Notes: generated by a model from the sequence alone, not told the origin. A stretch of 64,000 bases of DNA from Xanthomonas sp. (GCA_018262705.1 JADFDQ010000007.1:79230-143229), one strand, 5' to 3'; positions 26,264 through 35,946 are shown, counted from the stretch's first letter. Numbers and translations are program-made.

Positions 26264-29050
26264 ATGCGGATTCTCAATCGCAATGTCTACATGGGGCCTT
26301 CGCAGTACGCGAAGTTTCCGGTCATCCGGCTCGAGCTCGATCTCGGCGAACTGGAACAGTGGCCCACCGCAAAGCTGGGCGAAGGTTTCATCGAGGCGCT
26401 GCTGGCCGCGCTGCCGGGGCTTGCCGAACACGGCTGCTCCTACCGCGAGCCGGGTGGTTTCCTACGCCGCATGCGCGAGGGCGAAGGCACCTGGCTCGGC
26501 CATGTGCTCGAACACGTCGCCATCGAACTGCAGAACGAGGCCGGCGAGGACGTCACCTTCGGCAAAACCCGCAGCGTCGATGACGGTCGTGCCGGCGTCT
26601 ATTCGGTGGTCTACGAATACGAGCAGCGCGAGGAAGGCATCGCCGCCGGCGATCTGGCGCTGCGCCTGATCGATTCGCTGCTGCCGGCGCAGCTGCGCAC
26701 CGTCACCGATGCCGAATGGAACTGGGACAGCGAGCGCGACGCCTTCATCCGCTACGCCCAGCGCCGCGCGCTCGGGCCGTCCACCGCTTCGCTGGTGCGC
26801 GCAGCGCAGGAACGCGGGATTCCGTGGATGCGCCTGAACGACCAGTCGTTGGTCCAGCTTGGCTATGGCAAATACCAGCAACGCATCCAGGCCACCGTCA
26901 CCGGCCGCACCTCGCACATCGCTGTGGAACTGGCCGGCGACAAGGAAGAAACCAACAAGATTCTCGGCGCGCTTGGCCTGCCGGTGCCGCGCCAGGAGCT
27001 GGCGCAGTCGGCCGACGCGGCGTGGCGCGCCGCGCGCCGGCTCGATGGCCCGGTGGTGGTCAAGCCCTATAACGGCAACCACGGCCGCGGCATCACCATC
27101 AACATCACCGAAGAAGCCGACGTGCGCGCCGCCTTCGAAACCGCGCGCGAGCATTCGCGCTCGGTTATCGTCGAAACCTATCTGTCCGGCAACGATCACC
27201 GACTGCTGGTGGTCAACGGCGAATTGGTGGCCGCGACCCTGCGCACGCCCGGCCACGTGGTCGGCGATGGCCATTCGACCGTCGAACAATTGGTCGAAGT
27301 GGTCAACGCCGATCCGCGCCGCGGCGTTGGCCACGAAAAAGTGCTGACCCGGATCAAGCTCGACCGCGAAGCCGAGTTGATGCTGGAACGCAAGGGCTAC
27401 ACCAAGGAGTCGGTGCCGGCCGAAGGCGAAACCGTCTACCTGCGCTCGACCGCCAACCTGTCCACCGGCGGCACTGCGACCGATGTGACGGACATCATCC
27501 ATCCGGACAACCGCGCCATGGCCGAGCGCGCGGTGCGCGCGATCGGTCTAGACGTGGGCGGCGTGGACTTCCTGTCCACCGATATCGCCGAAAGCTACAA
27601 GTCCAGCGGTGGCGGCATTTGCGAAATCAACGCCGCGCCGGGTTTTCGCATGCACATCGCGCCGAGCGAAGGCAAACCGCGCGATGCGGCCGGGCCGGTG
27701 ATCGACCTGCTGTTCCCACCGGGCGCACCAACGCGAGTGCCGATCGCCGCCGTCACCGGCACCAACGGCAAGACCACCACCGCGCGCATGCTCGCCCATA
27801 TCGTCAAGATGGCCGGCTACACGCCGGGCCTGACCACCACCGACGGCGTCTACATCGATGGCCAGCGCACGGTCGAAGGCGACATGACCGGGCCGGTCTC
27901 GGCACGGATGGTGCTGGCCGATCCGCAGATCGATCTGGCGGTGCTGGAAACCGCGCGCGGCGGGCTGGTGCGCGCCGGCATGGGCGTGGCCGAAGTGGAC
28001 GTGGGCGCGGTGCTCAACGTCGCCTCCGATCACCTCGGCATGAAGGGGGTCGACACCCTCGAACAGCTGGCCGAAATCAAGCGCATCGTGGTTGAAGCGG
28101 CGACCGGTTGCGCGGTGCTCAACGCCGACGACGCAAACGTGTTGAAGATGTCGGCCTACACCGATGCCAAGGTCATTTGCTACGTCACCATGAACCCCTC
28201 GCACCCGCTGGTACGCGAACACATCCGCGCCGGCGCGCGCGCCTGCGCGCTGGAAAACGGCGTCAACGGGCACATGATCACGCTCTACGACAAAGGCAGC
28301 CACATTCCGCTGCTGTGGACGCACCTGATCCCGGCGACCATGGAAGGCCGCGCCATGCACAACGTGCAGAACGCGATGTTCGCCGCGGCGATGGCGTTCT
28401 CGCTCGGGATCAAGCTCGACGCGATCCGCCACGGCCTGCGCACCTTCGACACCACCTTCTTCCAGGCCCCGGGCCGGATGAACGTGTTCGACGAGCATCC
28501 GTTCAAGGTGCTGATGGACTACGGCCACAACGCCCATGCGGTCGGGGTGATGGCCGACCTCGCCCAGCGTCTGGAAGTGAGCGGGCGCCGAATCGCGGTG
28601 GTGGCCGGACCGGGCGATCGCCGCAACGAAGATTTGCGCGAGATTGCCGCCGCGGTGGCCGGACGCTTCGACCACTACATCTGCCGCCGCGACGATTCCC
28701 TGCGTGGGCGCGACGGCGACGAGGTGCCGCAGATCATTGCCAGGGCACTCATCGAGCACGGCGTACCGGAGTCCGCGATCGAGCAGATCCCCGACGAGCA
28801 GCACGCGGTCGACGCCGCCCTGCGGATGGCGCAAGCAGGCGATCTGGTGCTGGTGTTCGCCGATGCGCTCACCCGGACGTGGAAACAGATCATTCGCTTC
28901 CAGCCGGAAGGCGCGACGCCGACGCCGGTCAAGGCAGCACCAAAGGCCGCCACGCTGGACGTGCCGCTCGACGAGCAGCTGGTGGCGGCGATGGAAGGCG
29001 TGGTGCGCGACGAGCGCGGGCTGCGCTTTGAGCGCGAGGAAAGCGATTGA
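26264..29050 (+). CDS. cphA: Cyanophycin synthetase
   Basis: 928-residue enzyme that extends multi-L-arginyl-poly-L-aspartate by alternate addition of Asp and Arg. Three parts are visible: an N domain (1-160; GGFLRRMREGEGTWLGHVLEH), an ATP-grasp G domain (about 215-480; VVVKPYNGNHGRGI and CEINAAPGFRMH) and a Mur-ligase-like M domain with P-loop TGTNGKTTTARM near residue 497, ETARGGLVRAGMG, and MDYGHNAHAV. All domains look intact. Length compared with other CphA (about 870-900) is slightly above normal. The stop overlaps the TTG start of the next gene. Confidence 0.96.
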   Translation: MRILNRNVYMGPSQYAKFPVIRLELDLGELEQWPTAKLGEGFIEALLAALPGLAEHGCSYREPGGFLRRMREGEGTWLGHVLEHVAIELQNEAGEDVTFGKTRSVDDGRAGVYSVVYEYEQREEGIAAGDLALRLIDSLLPAQLRTVTDAEWNWDSERDAFIRYAQRRALGPSTASLVRAAQERGIPWMRLNDQSLVQLGYGKYQQRIQATVTGRTSHIAVELAGDKEETNKILGALGLPVPRQELAQSADAAWRAARRLDGPVVVKPYNGNHGRGITINITEEADVRAAFETAREHSRSVIVETYLSGNDHRLLVVNGELVAATLRTPGHVVGDGHSTVEQLVEVVNADPRRGVGHEKVLTRIKLDREAELMLERKGYTKESVPAEGETVYLRSTANLSTGGTATDVTDIIHPDNRAMAERAVRAIGLDVGGVDFLSTDIAESYKSSGGGICEINAAPGFRMHIAPSEGKPRDAAGPVIDLLFPPGAPTRVPIAAVTGTNGKTTTARMLAHIVKMAGYTPGLTTTDGVYIDGQRTVEGDMTGPVSARMVLADPQIDLAVLETARGGLVRAGMGVAEVDVGAVLNVASDHLGMKGVDTLEQLAEIKRIVVEAATGCAVLNADDANVLKMSAYTDAKVICYVTMNPSHPLVREHIRAGARACALENGVNGHMITLYDKGSHIPLLWTHLIPATMEGRAMHNVQNAMFAAAMAFSLGIKLDAIRHGLRTFDTTFFQAPGRMNVFDEHPFKVLMDYGHNAHAVGVMADLAQRLEVSGRRIAVVAGPGDRRNEDLREIAAAVAGRFDHYICRRDDSLRGRDGDEVPQIIARALIEHGVPESAIEQIPDEQHAVDAALRMAQAGDLVLVFADALTRTWKQIIRFQPEGATPTPVKAAPKAATLDVPLDEQLVAAMEGVVRDERGLRFEREESD

Positions 29051-30837
29051 GCGCGCAATCCGTACCCATTGCATTTCCGTTCGACGATTCGCGCCGGCTG
29101 ACCGGCGCGAACCTGTATTTCGACGGCCCGGGTGCGGTGCTGGAGGTCGTCGCCACGGTTGCGCTTGACGCCGCTGCACAGGCGCGCTGGCGGCAGCGCA
29201 TCGCACAGGCGCGCGCGGCGCTGGGCTGGTCCGAGGCGGCGTCTGCGATTGTCCGCAACCACGAAAATGGCGCAACGCTGGCGATCGAAGCGCTCGTGGA
29301 TGGACTGTTCACCGCAACCGAAGTCAACGAATGGGCGCTATGCGCGGCGCTGGGACTGCGGCTTGGCTCGGAGTCGATGGATGGCGACAGCCAGCCGCCG
29401 CGCCCGCATCCGGCGCATTTCGACGGGTCCGAAGCGCTGCGACAGCTCGCGGAATCGGCGCGCGCGGAAGCGGCGCGCAACGCACCGTTGCTGGCGCTGT
29501 TGACGGCAGCGAACGCGCGCAGCGTTCCGGCCCACGCCGACGAAGAACTGCTGTCGCTGGGCGAAGGCACTTGTTCGCAGCAGTGGCCGCTGGCTGCGCT
29601 GCCCGCGCCGGCCGACGTGCCGTGGGAGACACTGCGCCGGGTGCCCAAGGCGCTCGTCACCGGCTCCAACGGCAAGACCACCACGGTGCGCCTGCTGGCC
29701 GCGCTGCTGGCCGACGGCGGCCGCTGCGTGGGCTACAGCAGCACCGATGGCGTGGTGGTCACTGGCAAGAGCCTTGAAGGCGGTGACTACTCGGGCCCGG
29801 CCGGCGCGCGCGCCGTCTTGCGCGGCTCCGGCGTGCAGGCGGCGGTGCTGGAAACCGCGCGCGGCGGCCTGCTGCGGCGCGGACTGGCGGTGGACGATGC
29901 CGACACGGCGATCGTCACCAATGTCAGCGTCGATCATTTCGGCGAATACGGCATCGACGATCTCGACGCGCTGGCCGAGGTCAAGCTGGTGGTCGCCAAA
30001 GCCCTGCTGCCGAAGGGTCTGCTGGTGCTCAATGCCGGCGATTCGACGCTGGTGGCGCGCGCAGCGCAGCTTCAGGACAAGCATATCGGCTGGTTTGCGC
30101 TGAATCTGGAGATCGCCGCGGCGCACGGCCTGCCCGCCTGCGGCGCGCGCGCGCGGCGGCTGGTTTTGGCTACGGACACTGCGGAATTCGATCTCGGCGC
30201 GATTGCCGACATGCCGCTGACGGTGGGCGGCGCCGCTCGCTACAACATCGAGAACAGCGCCGCCGCGGCGCTGGCGGCGTGGACGATGGGCGTCGCGCCG
30301 GATCGCATCGCGGGGGTGTTGACCCGGTTCGGAGCAAGCAATGCCGACAATCCCGGTCGGCTGCAGCGCTGGCAGTTGGGCGATGCCAAGGTCGTGCTCG
30401 ACTACGCCCATAACCCGGAGGGGCTGCAGGGCCTGTTTGAACTTGCTGCCGCGCTTCCGCATCAGCGGATGGCGCTGCTGCTCGGCCACGCCGGCAACCG
30501 CCGCGATGAAGACTACCGCGCGGTGGCCGACGTCGTGGCGCGGGCCAAGCCGGATCGGGTCTGGCTCAAGGACATCGGCGGCGGCTATCTGCGCGGACGT
30601 GCCTCGGGCGATGTCGCCCATATCCTGCGCGAGGAATTGCACGCGCTGGGCCTGGCGTTGGACGCGCTGCCGGTCTGCCTTGACGAAGTGCAGGCCACCC
30701 GCGAGGCGCTGGCGTGGGCGCAGTCCGGCGACCTGCTGCTGCTGCCGGTGCACGAACCGGGCAAGCGCGCCGCCGTGGTGGCGCTGCTGGATCGGCTGCA
30801 GGCGGAAGACTGGCGACCGGGATCGCCCTTCTTCTGA
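29047..30837 (+). CDS. Mur-ligase-type cyanophycin synthetase paralogue lacking the ATP-grasp domain
   Basis: 596-residue protein resembling only the Mur-ligase half of CphA. After an unrecognised 195-residue N-terminal region comes the P-loop VTGSNGKTTTVRLLA (about residues 205-219), YSSTDGVVVTG, ETARGGLLRRGLA, NVSVDHFGEYG, NIENSAAAALAA and LDYAHNPEGLQG, each paralleling the CphA M domain. No ATP-grasp motifs are present. The start appears to be TTG in a TTGA overlap with the cphA stop, so it is translationally coupled. It may ligate Arg or another amino acid in the cyanophycin pathway; the reaction is unknown. Mur-ligase-only relatives beside cphA are described as CphA-like in other proteobacteria, from memory. 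Confidence 0.85.
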   Translation: MSAQSVPIAFPFDDSRRLTGANLYFDGPGAVLEVVATVALDAAAQARWRQRIAQARAALGWSEAASAIVRNHENGATLAIEALVDGLFTATEVNEWALCAALGLRLGSESMDGDSQPPRPHPAHFDGSEALRQLAESARAEAARNAPLLALLTAANARSVPAHADEELLSLGEGTCSQQWPLAALPAPADVPWETLRRVPKALVTGSNGKTTTVRLLAALLADGGRCVGYSSTDGVVVTGKSLEGGDYSGPAGARAVLRGSGVQAAVLETARGGLLRRGLAVDDADTAIVTNVSVDHFGEYGIDDLDALAEVKLVVAKALLPKGLLVLNAGDSTLVARAAQLQDKHIGWFALNLEIAAAHGLPACGARARRLVLATDTAEFDLGAIADMPLTVGGAARYNIENSAAAALAAWTMGVAPDRIAGVLTRFGASNADNPGRLQRWQLGDAKVVLDYAHNPEGLQGLFELAAALPHQRMALLLGHAGNRRDEDYRAVADVVARAKPDRVWLKDIGGGYLRGRASGDVAHILREELHALGLALDALPVCLDEVQATREALAWAQSGDLLLLPVHEPGKRAAVVALLDRLQAEDWRPGSPFF

Positions 30838-30864
30838 CTGCATCAGGCGCGTACCGGGGGTTTT

Positions 30865-30946
30865 GTAGGAGCGCATCGAGGCCGCAGGCCGAGAGGCGCG
30901 ACAGGCAAATTTCGCGCCGATCGCGCCCCTGCGGTGCGCTCCTACG
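30865..30946. repeat. Inverted pair of the GTAGGAGCGCA repeat
   Basis: GTAGGAGCGCATCGAGGCCG at the left and GCGCCCCTGCGGTGCGCTCC then TAC at the right face each other within 82 bp. The gap 30838-31126 between the Mur-ligase gene and trpC otherwise shows only a possible trpC promoter. Confidence 0.85.
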
Positions 30947-31112
30947 GACGCCAATGCGCGCTGCCGGCAGATTCGCCGAACAGATTTCGTATCCAGGCGT
31001 GATTCGCGGGCAGGCCGTCTACCGTTTATTTGAGACAGGCCGAACCTCTCAAACCTGTTGCCGTATAAATTCAATGTCGTCGCCTCACCCCGGTCCCCGG
31101 CCCCCGGTTTCG

Positions 31113-31118
31113 TAAAAT
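31113..31118 (+). promoter_or_regulatory. Candidate trpC -10 box
   Basis: TAAAAT eight bases before the trpC ATG (31127), with no ribosome-binding sequence between; a leaderless or near-leaderless start would result, and trpC would be transcribed independently of trpGD. Confidence 0.45.
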
Positions 31119-31126
31119 GCCATCCC

Positions 31127-31933
31127 ATGCAGACGCCCAGTCCAATGCACGACGTGCTCCAGCGCATCCTTGCGCGCAAACGCGATGAAATTGCGGAACG
31201 CAAGGTGCGCGTGCCGCAGCATGAGCTGCAAGCGCGCGCCGCCGCCGCGCCGCCGCCGCGCGGGTTTGCCGACGCCATCGCCGCAAAAATCGCCGCCGGC
31301 CATCCGGCGGTGATCGCCGAGGTCAAGAAGGCCAGCCCCAGCCAAGGCGTGATCCGCGCCGATTTCGATCCCTCGGCCATCGCCCGCAGCTATGCGGACA
31401 ACGGCGCGGCCTGCTTGTCGGTGCTCACCGACGTCGATTTCTTTCAAGGCAGCGATGCCTATCTGCAGCAAGCGCATGCCGCTTGCGCGCTGCCGGTGCT
31501 GCGCAAGGACTTCATCGTCGATGACTATCAAATCCACGAGGCGCGTGCGCTGGGCGCCGACTGCGTGCTGTTGATCGCCGCCGCGCTGGATGACGGCCAG
31601 TTGTCGGAGTTTGCTTTCCTTGCTTCCGAGCTGGGGATGGACGCGCTGATCGAGGTGCACGATCTCGACGAGCTGGAGCGCGCGCTGCCGGTTCCGGCGC
31701 GGCTGCTGGGCGTCAACAACCGCAACCTGCGCAGCTTCGAGGTCTCGCTCGATGTCACGCTGGCGCTCAGGGACGCGGTGCCGACCGATCGCGTGCTGGT
31801 GACCGAAAGCGGCATCAAGACCCGCGATGACGTGGCGCGGATGCGCGCGGCCGGAGTGCACGCCTTTCTCGTCGGCGAAACCTTCATGCGCCAGCCCAAT
31901 CCGGGCGCCGCGCTGCGCGGTCTGTTCGGATGA
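31127..31933 (+). CDS. trpC: Indole-3-glycerol phosphate synthase
   Basis: 268-residue TIM-barrel enzyme that closes the indole ring in tryptophan synthesis. Signatures: [88 protein letters not shown] and VTESGI. A second ATG (31145, MHDVLQRIL) aligns best with the shorter family members and could be the start. The stop overlaps the HAD gene (ATGA). It is a single-domain TrpC, not fused to TrpF. Confidence 0.95.
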   Translation: MQTPSPMHDVLQRILARKRDEIAERKVRVPQHELQARAAAAPPPRGFADAIAAKIAAGHPAVIAEVKKASPSQGVIRADFDPSAIARSYADNGAACLSVLTDVDFFQGSDAYLQQAHAACALPVLRKDFIVDDYQIHEARALGADCVLLIAAALDDGQLSEFAFLASELGMDALIEVHDLDELERALPVPARLLGVNNRNLRSFEVSLDVTLALRDAVPTDRVLVTESGIKTRDDVARMRAAGVHAFLVGETFMRQPNPGAALRGLFG

Positions 31934-32655
31934 GCGAACCCTTTCCGCAGCCGGCCGCAGATGCGCCGCTGGTGGTGTTCGACTTCGACCACACCCTGTG
32001 CGACGGCGATGCCGGCACCAAGCTGTACCGCTGGCTGATCGGACGCGCCTGGTGGCGCGGCCTGCTGGCGCTGCTGGTGGCGCCGCTGGCCGGTCCGATG
32101 CTGGCGTTCCTGCCCACCCGTCGCTTCGGGATTTCCGCCTTCGTCTGGGCCGGCACGCTGGGCGCGGGCGATACCGAAGCGCTGGATGCGCTGATCGATC
32201 AATTTGTTGTCGACCGCGAAGCGCAGTTGCGCGCCAGCGCCCTGCCGATCGCGCTGACCGTGTTCGCCGAACACCGCCGCGCCGGCGATCGCGTGGTGGT
32301 GGCCACCGGCGCACCGCCGCGGCTGGCGCAGGCGATCCTTGCCCTGGTTGCGGATGCGGATCTGCCGATCCTCGGCACCGAGCTTGGCCCCGGCTGCGGC
32401 GGCATGGTCGTGCGCCGGCACTGCCACCACGCGATGAAGATGGCGATGCTGCGCGATGCCGGTTTCGCCGCGCCGATCGCGGCGGCCTACAGCGACTCCA
32501 GCGCTGATCTGCCGCTGCTGCAGGCGGCGCGGCGGCCGGTGGTGGTCAATCCGAAACCCGCGCGGGTGGCACTGTTCCGGCGCGTGTTGCCGGCGGGCAC
32601 GCCGATTCTGGATTGGGGTTGTCCGGGACGGGTTGGGGACCGGCAAGCGGAGTGA
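31930..32655 (+). CDS. HAD-superfamily phosphatase (subclass IB)
   Basis: 241-residue hydrolase with motif [13 protein letters not shown] (nucleophile Asp and general acid Asp), motif [11 protein letters not shown], and motif [16 protein letters not shown] hydrophobic stretch ([18 protein letters not shown]) follows motif I, as in SerB-like/HAD-IB phosphatases of this lineage. Translationally coupled to trpC. The substrate is unknown; phosphoserine or a phospholipid-type substrate is possible. Confidence 0.85.
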   Translation: MSEPFPQPAADAPLVVFDFDHTLCDGDAGTKLYRWLIGRAWWRGLLALLVAPLAGPMLAFLPTRRFGISAFVWAGTLGAGDTEALDALIDQFVVDREAQLRASALPIALTVFAEHRRAGDRVVVATGAPPRLAQAILALVADADLPILGTELGPGCGGMVVRRHCHHAMKMAMLRDAGFAAPIAAAYSDSSADLPLLQAARRPVVVNPKPARVALFRRVLPAGTPILDWGCPGRVGDRQAE

Positions 32656-32670
32656 CGGACTGCTGTGGTT

Positions 32671-32708
32671 GTAGGAGCACATCGAGGCCGCAGGCCGAGA
32701 GGTGCGAT
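32671..32708. repeat. Variant of the dispersed GTAGGAG repeat
   Basis: GTAGGAGCACATCGAGGCCG continuing CAGGCCGAGAGGTGCGAT lies between the HAD gene and the convergent GNAT gene; the long form with the extra GAGGCCGCAGGCCGAG also appears at 30865. Confidence 0.75.
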
Positions 32709-32757
32709 GTTCGCAATCGCGTCCCGGCGGTGGGCGTGCATGCGGTTCGACCGTGCG

Positions 32758-33228
32758 TCAAGCCGATCCCAGCGGTTTGACGAAGCGCATCGAGCTGTCG
32801 CGGTAGCCGCAGGCGCGGTAGAACGCATGCGCTTCGCTGCGCTGCACGCCGGAGGTCAGTTCGATGCGCGCTGCCCCACCGGCGCGGGCGCGGCGTTCGG
32901 CGTCCAGCAGCAGGTGCCGGCCCACGCCACAGCCGCGGGCGTCGGGCAACACCACCAGCGCGGTGATCCGGCAGGTCGTGGTGCCCAGCGGCAGGTAGTA
33001 CATGAAATCCAGCGCGACCAGCCCGCACACCGCGCCGCCACGGCGCGCCACCACCAGCGCCTGGCGGTCGTTGTCGAGGATGGCGGCGATCCGGTCGGCG
33101 GCATCGCGTAAATCGCAGGGGTAGCCGAGTTCGCCCAGCAACTGCGCGACGTCGTCGGCGTCGGCCAGCACTGCATTGCGCAGATCGAGGTCGGCGGCAT
33201 GTGCGGTGGGTGAGAACGCGCGGCTCAT
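32758..33228 (-). CDS. GNAT-family N-acetyltransferase
   Basis: 156-residue acetyltransferase. The acetyl-CoA-binding motif A is visible as ITALVVLPDARGCGVGRHLLLDAE (R/Q-x-x-G-x-G), followed by motif B SEAHAFYRACGY. The substrate cannot be predicted. It lies 15 bp downstream of clp on the same strand and may be read from the clp transcript. Confidence 0.88.
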   Translation of the reverse strand: MSRAFSPTAHAADLDLRNAVLADADDVAQLLGELGYPCDLRDAADRIAAILDNDRQALVVARRGGAVCGLVALDFMYYLPLGTTTCRITALVVLPDARGCGVGRHLLLDAERRARAGGAARIELTSGVQRSEAHAFYRACGYRDSSMRFVKPLGSA

Positions 33229-33243
33229 GCGTTCGCTCCCGGC

Positions 33244-33927
33244 TCAGCGGGTGCCGTACACCACGATGGTCTTGCCGCGCGCGTGCAGCTTGCCGTCGAT
33301 CTGCAGCTTCTTGAGCACGCGCCCGGCCATCTCGCGCGAGCAGCCCACCAGCCGCGCCAATTCCTGGCGCGACACCCGCAGCTGGGTGCCCATCGGGTGG
33401 CTCATGGCCTCGGGTTCCTTGGCCAGATCGAACAGGGTGCGGTAGATCCGGTCGGACACGTCGAGGAAGGCCAGTCGCCCGGCTTTGCGGCTGGTGTCGA
33501 GCAGACGCTTGCTGATCTGCGCACCGATCGAATACAACAGCCGCGCAGCGTCGCCGGGTTGCGCCAGCATCAGCGCCTGCAGCCGCTCGTAGCCGATCTC
33601 GGCCAGATCGCAGGCGGTGCGCGTACGCAGCGCCACGTCGCGATGCGAGCTTTCCACGAACAGGCCCATCTCGCCGACAAACTCGCCGGGGCCGCTGTAG
33701 CCCAGCACCAGTTCGCGGTCGTTGTCTTCGGTGGCAATGATGCTGACCGAACCGGAAATGATGTAGTAAAGCGTGTCGGCCGGATCGCCGGGATGGAACA
33801 CGTCGATCCGCGCCGGATAGCGGCGGCGGTGGCAGTGGGCGATGAAACGATCGATGGTCGCGGTATCCGCAAGCAGCGGATTCAGGGCTCGCGGCATCGC
33901 AGGCCTGCTGTAGGGTTCGAGGCTCAT
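33244..33927 (-). CDS. clp: CRP-like global regulator Clp
   Basis: 227-residue CRP/FNR-family regulator. A cyclic-nucleotide-binding-like domain (residues 25-130; RRRYPARIDVFHPGDPADTLYYIISGSV, GEFVGEMGLF) is followed by a dimer helix and HTH with LRVSRQELARLVGCSREMAGRVLKKL. In Xanthomonas, Clp controls extracellular enzymes and virulence genes and is inhibited by cyclic di-GMP. Position next to divergent speD is the conserved order in this family. The acidic residue reported to matter for c-di-GMP (Glu99 in X. campestris) aligns, from memory, with Asp97 here, so ligand affinity could differ. Confidence 0.92.
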   Translation of the reverse strand: MSLEPYSRPAMPRALNPLLADTATIDRFIAHCHRRRYPARIDVFHPGDPADTLYYIISGSVSIIATEDNDRELVLGYSGPGEFVGEMGLFVESSHRDVALRTRTACDLAEIGYERLQALMLAQPGDAARLLYSIGAQISKRLLDTSRKAGRLAFLDVSDRIYRTLFDLAKEPEAMSHPMGTQLRVSRQELARLVGCSREMAGRVLKKLQIDGKLHARGKTIVVYGTR

Positions 33928-34090
33928 TCGGTCCCACCTTGGGTGAATCTTCGAAGCTTAGGCGGAACTGTGACGGCGGGCAAACTTTTCGCTCGGCGGT
34001 GGCGACGGGGGGGCGCCGATCCAGTGCAACGGTCGGGCCGGCATGCCGCATAATGCGCGGTCTGCGTCCACTAAACCGGGTTTCGATGCC

Positions 34091-34882
34091 GTGGTCAAAC
34101 CGTTGCCGCGCCTGAGGCTGCAAGGCTTCAACAACCTCACCAAATCGCTGAGCTTCAACATCTATGACGTGTGCTACGCCGCGTCGGAGGACGAGCGTCG
34201 GCGTTACATCGAATACATCGACGAGGAATACAACGCCGACCGACTGACCCAGATCCTGACCGACGTGGCCGAGATCATCGGCGCCAACATCCTCAACGTC
34301 GCCCGCCAGGACTACGACCCGCAGGGTGCCTCGGTGACGATCCTGATCTCCGAGCAGCCGGTGATCGACAAGGCCGACGCCAAGGGCGTGATTTCCGACG
34401 CGGTGGTCGCCCACCTCGACAAGTCGCACATCACCGTGCACACCTATCCGGAAACCCACCCGGACAACGGCATCGCCACGTTCCGCTGCGACATCGACGT
34501 GTCCACCTGCGGCGTGATCTCGCCGCTGAAGGCACTGAACTACCTGATCGAATCGCTGGAGTCCGACATCGTGGTGATGGATTACCGCGTGCGCGGCTTC
34601 ACCCGCGACGTGCGCGGCAAGAAGTACTTCATCGACCACAAGATCAACTCGATCCAGGACTACCTGGCCAAGAACATCCGTGCCCGCTACGAGATGATCG
34701 ACGTCAACGTCTACCAGGAAAACCTGTTCCACACCAAGATGCACGTGAAAGACTTCGACCTCGACGATTACCTGTTCGAGGAGAAGGCGCGCAACCTGTC
34801 GTTCAAGGAACGGATGAAGATCGAGGCCCGGCTCAAGCGCGAGATCGAAGAGCTCTACCACGGCCGCAACCTCATCGATTGA
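34091..34882 (+). CDS. speD: S-adenosylmethionine decarboxylase proenzyme
   Basis: 263-residue class 1A SAM decarboxylase, supplying decarboxylated SAM for spermidine synthesis. Self-cleavage at Lys111-Ser112 ([13 protein letters not shown]) yields the pyruvoyl cofactor; the numbering equals that of the E. coli enzyme when translation begins at this GTG ([21 protein letters not shown]). An ATG at 34043 is also in frame, but a CATAAT -10 box at 34049-34054 would lie inside the coding region, so the GTG start is preferred. Confidence 0.94.
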   Translation: MVKPLPRLRLQGFNNLTKSLSFNIYDVCYAASEDERRRYIEYIDEEYNADRLTQILTDVAEIIGANILNVARQDYDPQGASVTILISEQPVIDKADAKGVISDAVVAHLDKSHITVHTYPETHPDNGIATFRCDIDVSTCGVISPLKALNYLIESLESDIVVMDYRVRGFTRDVRGKKYFIDHKINSIQDYLAKNIRARYEMIDVNVYQENLFHTKMHVKDFDLDDYLFEEKARNLSFKERMKIEARLKREIEELYHGRNLID

Positions 34883-34900
34883 GCGCGACGGCATCGGTGT

Positions 34901-34929
34901 TTGCACGAATTATCGGAACGCCCTATAAT
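34901..34929 (+). promoter_or_regulatory. Sigma-70-type promoter of rplM-rpsI
   Basis: TTGCAC (34901-34906), 17-bp spacer, perfect TATAAT (34924-34929). Transcription would start near 34936, giving a roughly 100-nt leader before rplM that contains GC-rich complementary stretches and could host ribosomal-protein feedback. Confidence 0.8.
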
Positions 34930-35036
34930 TCCGCTTCTGTCGCGCCCCGGTTCAAGGCTGGGCGCGGGTCACAAAACGCGAGGCGCCGTTCCAGCCGCTG
35001 GAACCAGCCCGACCAGCTACCCCGGAAGAGTTTCCC

Positions 35037-35465
35037 ATGAAGACATTCATTGCCAAGAACGAGACCGTCCAGCGTGACTGGTACGTCGTCGATGCCGAGG
35101 GCAAGACCCTCGGTCGTCTGGCCGCAGCACTGGCCTATCGCCTGCGCGGCAAGCACAAGCCCGTGTTCACCCCGCACGTCGATACCGGCGACTATCTGGT
35201 CGTGGTCAACGCCGACAAGGTCGCGGTGACCGGCAACAAGCTGAACGACAAGCTCTACCACCGCTTCACCGGCTACGTCGGCAACCTCAAGACCGAAACG
35301 CTGGCGCAGGCGCTGTCGCGCCATCCCGAGCGCGTGCTCGAAATCGCGGTCAAGGGCATGCTGCCGAAAGGCCCGCTGGGCCGCGACATGTACCGCAAGC
35401 TCAAGGTTTACGCCGGCGCCGAACATCCGCACGCCGCCCAGCAGCCGCAGCCGCTCGACATCTAA
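35037..35465 (+). CDS. rplM: 50S ribosomal protein L13
   Basis: 142-residue large-subunit protein. Family signatures: [28 protein letters not shown] near the N-terminus and [23 protein letters not shown] near the C-terminus. GGAAGAG precedes the ATG. First gene of the rplM-rpsI operon, 12 bp before rpsI. Confidence 0.98.
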   Translation: MKTFIAKNETVQRDWYVVDAEGKTLGRLAAALAYRLRGKHKPVFTPHVDTGDYLVVVNADKVAVTGNKLNDKLYHRFTGYVGNLKTETLAQALSRHPERVLEIAVKGMLPKGPLGRDMYRKLKVYAGAEHPHAAQQPQPLDI

Positions 35466-35477
35466 GGTCTGACTATC

Positions 35478-35870
35478 ATGGCTATCACCCAGAATTACGG
35501 CACCGGCCGCCGCAAGTCCTCCACCGCCCGCGTGTTCCTGCGCAAGGGCAGCGGCAACATCACCGTCAACGACCGTCCGATCGACGAGTTCTTCGGCCGC
35601 GAGACCGCGCGCATGATCGTGCGCCAGCCGCTTGAGCTGACCAAGAGCACCGACAAGTTCGACATCAAGGTCACGGCGACCGGCGGCGGCACCACCGGCC
35701 AGGCCGGCGCCATCCGTCTGGGCATCGCCCGCGCGCTGGTGGAGTACGACGAAACCCTGAAGTCCGAGCTGCGCAAGGCCGGGTTCATGACCCGCGATGC
35801 GCGCGAGGTGGAGCGCAAGAAGGTCGGTCTGCATAAGGCCCGCCGCGCAACCCAGTTCTCCAAGCGCTAA
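35478..35870 (+). CDS. rpsI: 30S ribosomal protein S9
   Basis: 130-residue small-subunit protein with the conserved [15 protein letters not shown] start, [27 protein letters not shown] core and the basic tail ending [17 protein letters not shown], whose last Lys-Arg contact tRNA in the P site. Second gene of the operon. Confidence 0.98.
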   Translation: MAITQNYGTGRRKSSTARVFLRKGSGNITVNDRPIDEFFGRETARMIVRQPLELTKSTDKFDIKVTATGGGTTGQAGAIRLGIARALVEYDETLKSELRKAGFMTRDAREVERKKVGLHKARRATQFSKR

Positions 35871-35880
35871 GCCCATCGCC

Positions 35881-35946
35881 CCGTGGGGGTGTCGTGGCAG
35901 CTTGCCCGTACCAAAGTACGGGCGGCGCTACCACTCCTACCCACGG
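35881..35946 (+). terminator. Large hairpin after rpsI
   Basis: Outer arms CCGTGGG (35881-35887) and CCCACGG (35940-35946) enclose a partly paired middle (GTGGCAGC with GCTACCAC, one mismatch) and an inner perfect 8-bp hairpin GCCCGTAC-CAAA-GTACGGGC (35904-35923). It probably ends or protects the rplM-rpsI transcript; there is no T tract. Confidence 0.55.

Noticed and set aside
34043..34090. Upstream ATG start for speD
   Set aside because: A CATAAT -10 box lies inside this stretch, and the GTG at 34091 gives the canonical N-terminus and Lys111-Ser112 cleavage numbering.
32546..34906. 786-codon minus-strand open frame over speD, clp and the GNAT gene
   Set aside because: It is antisense or out of frame to three well-supported genes and has no family-like segment.
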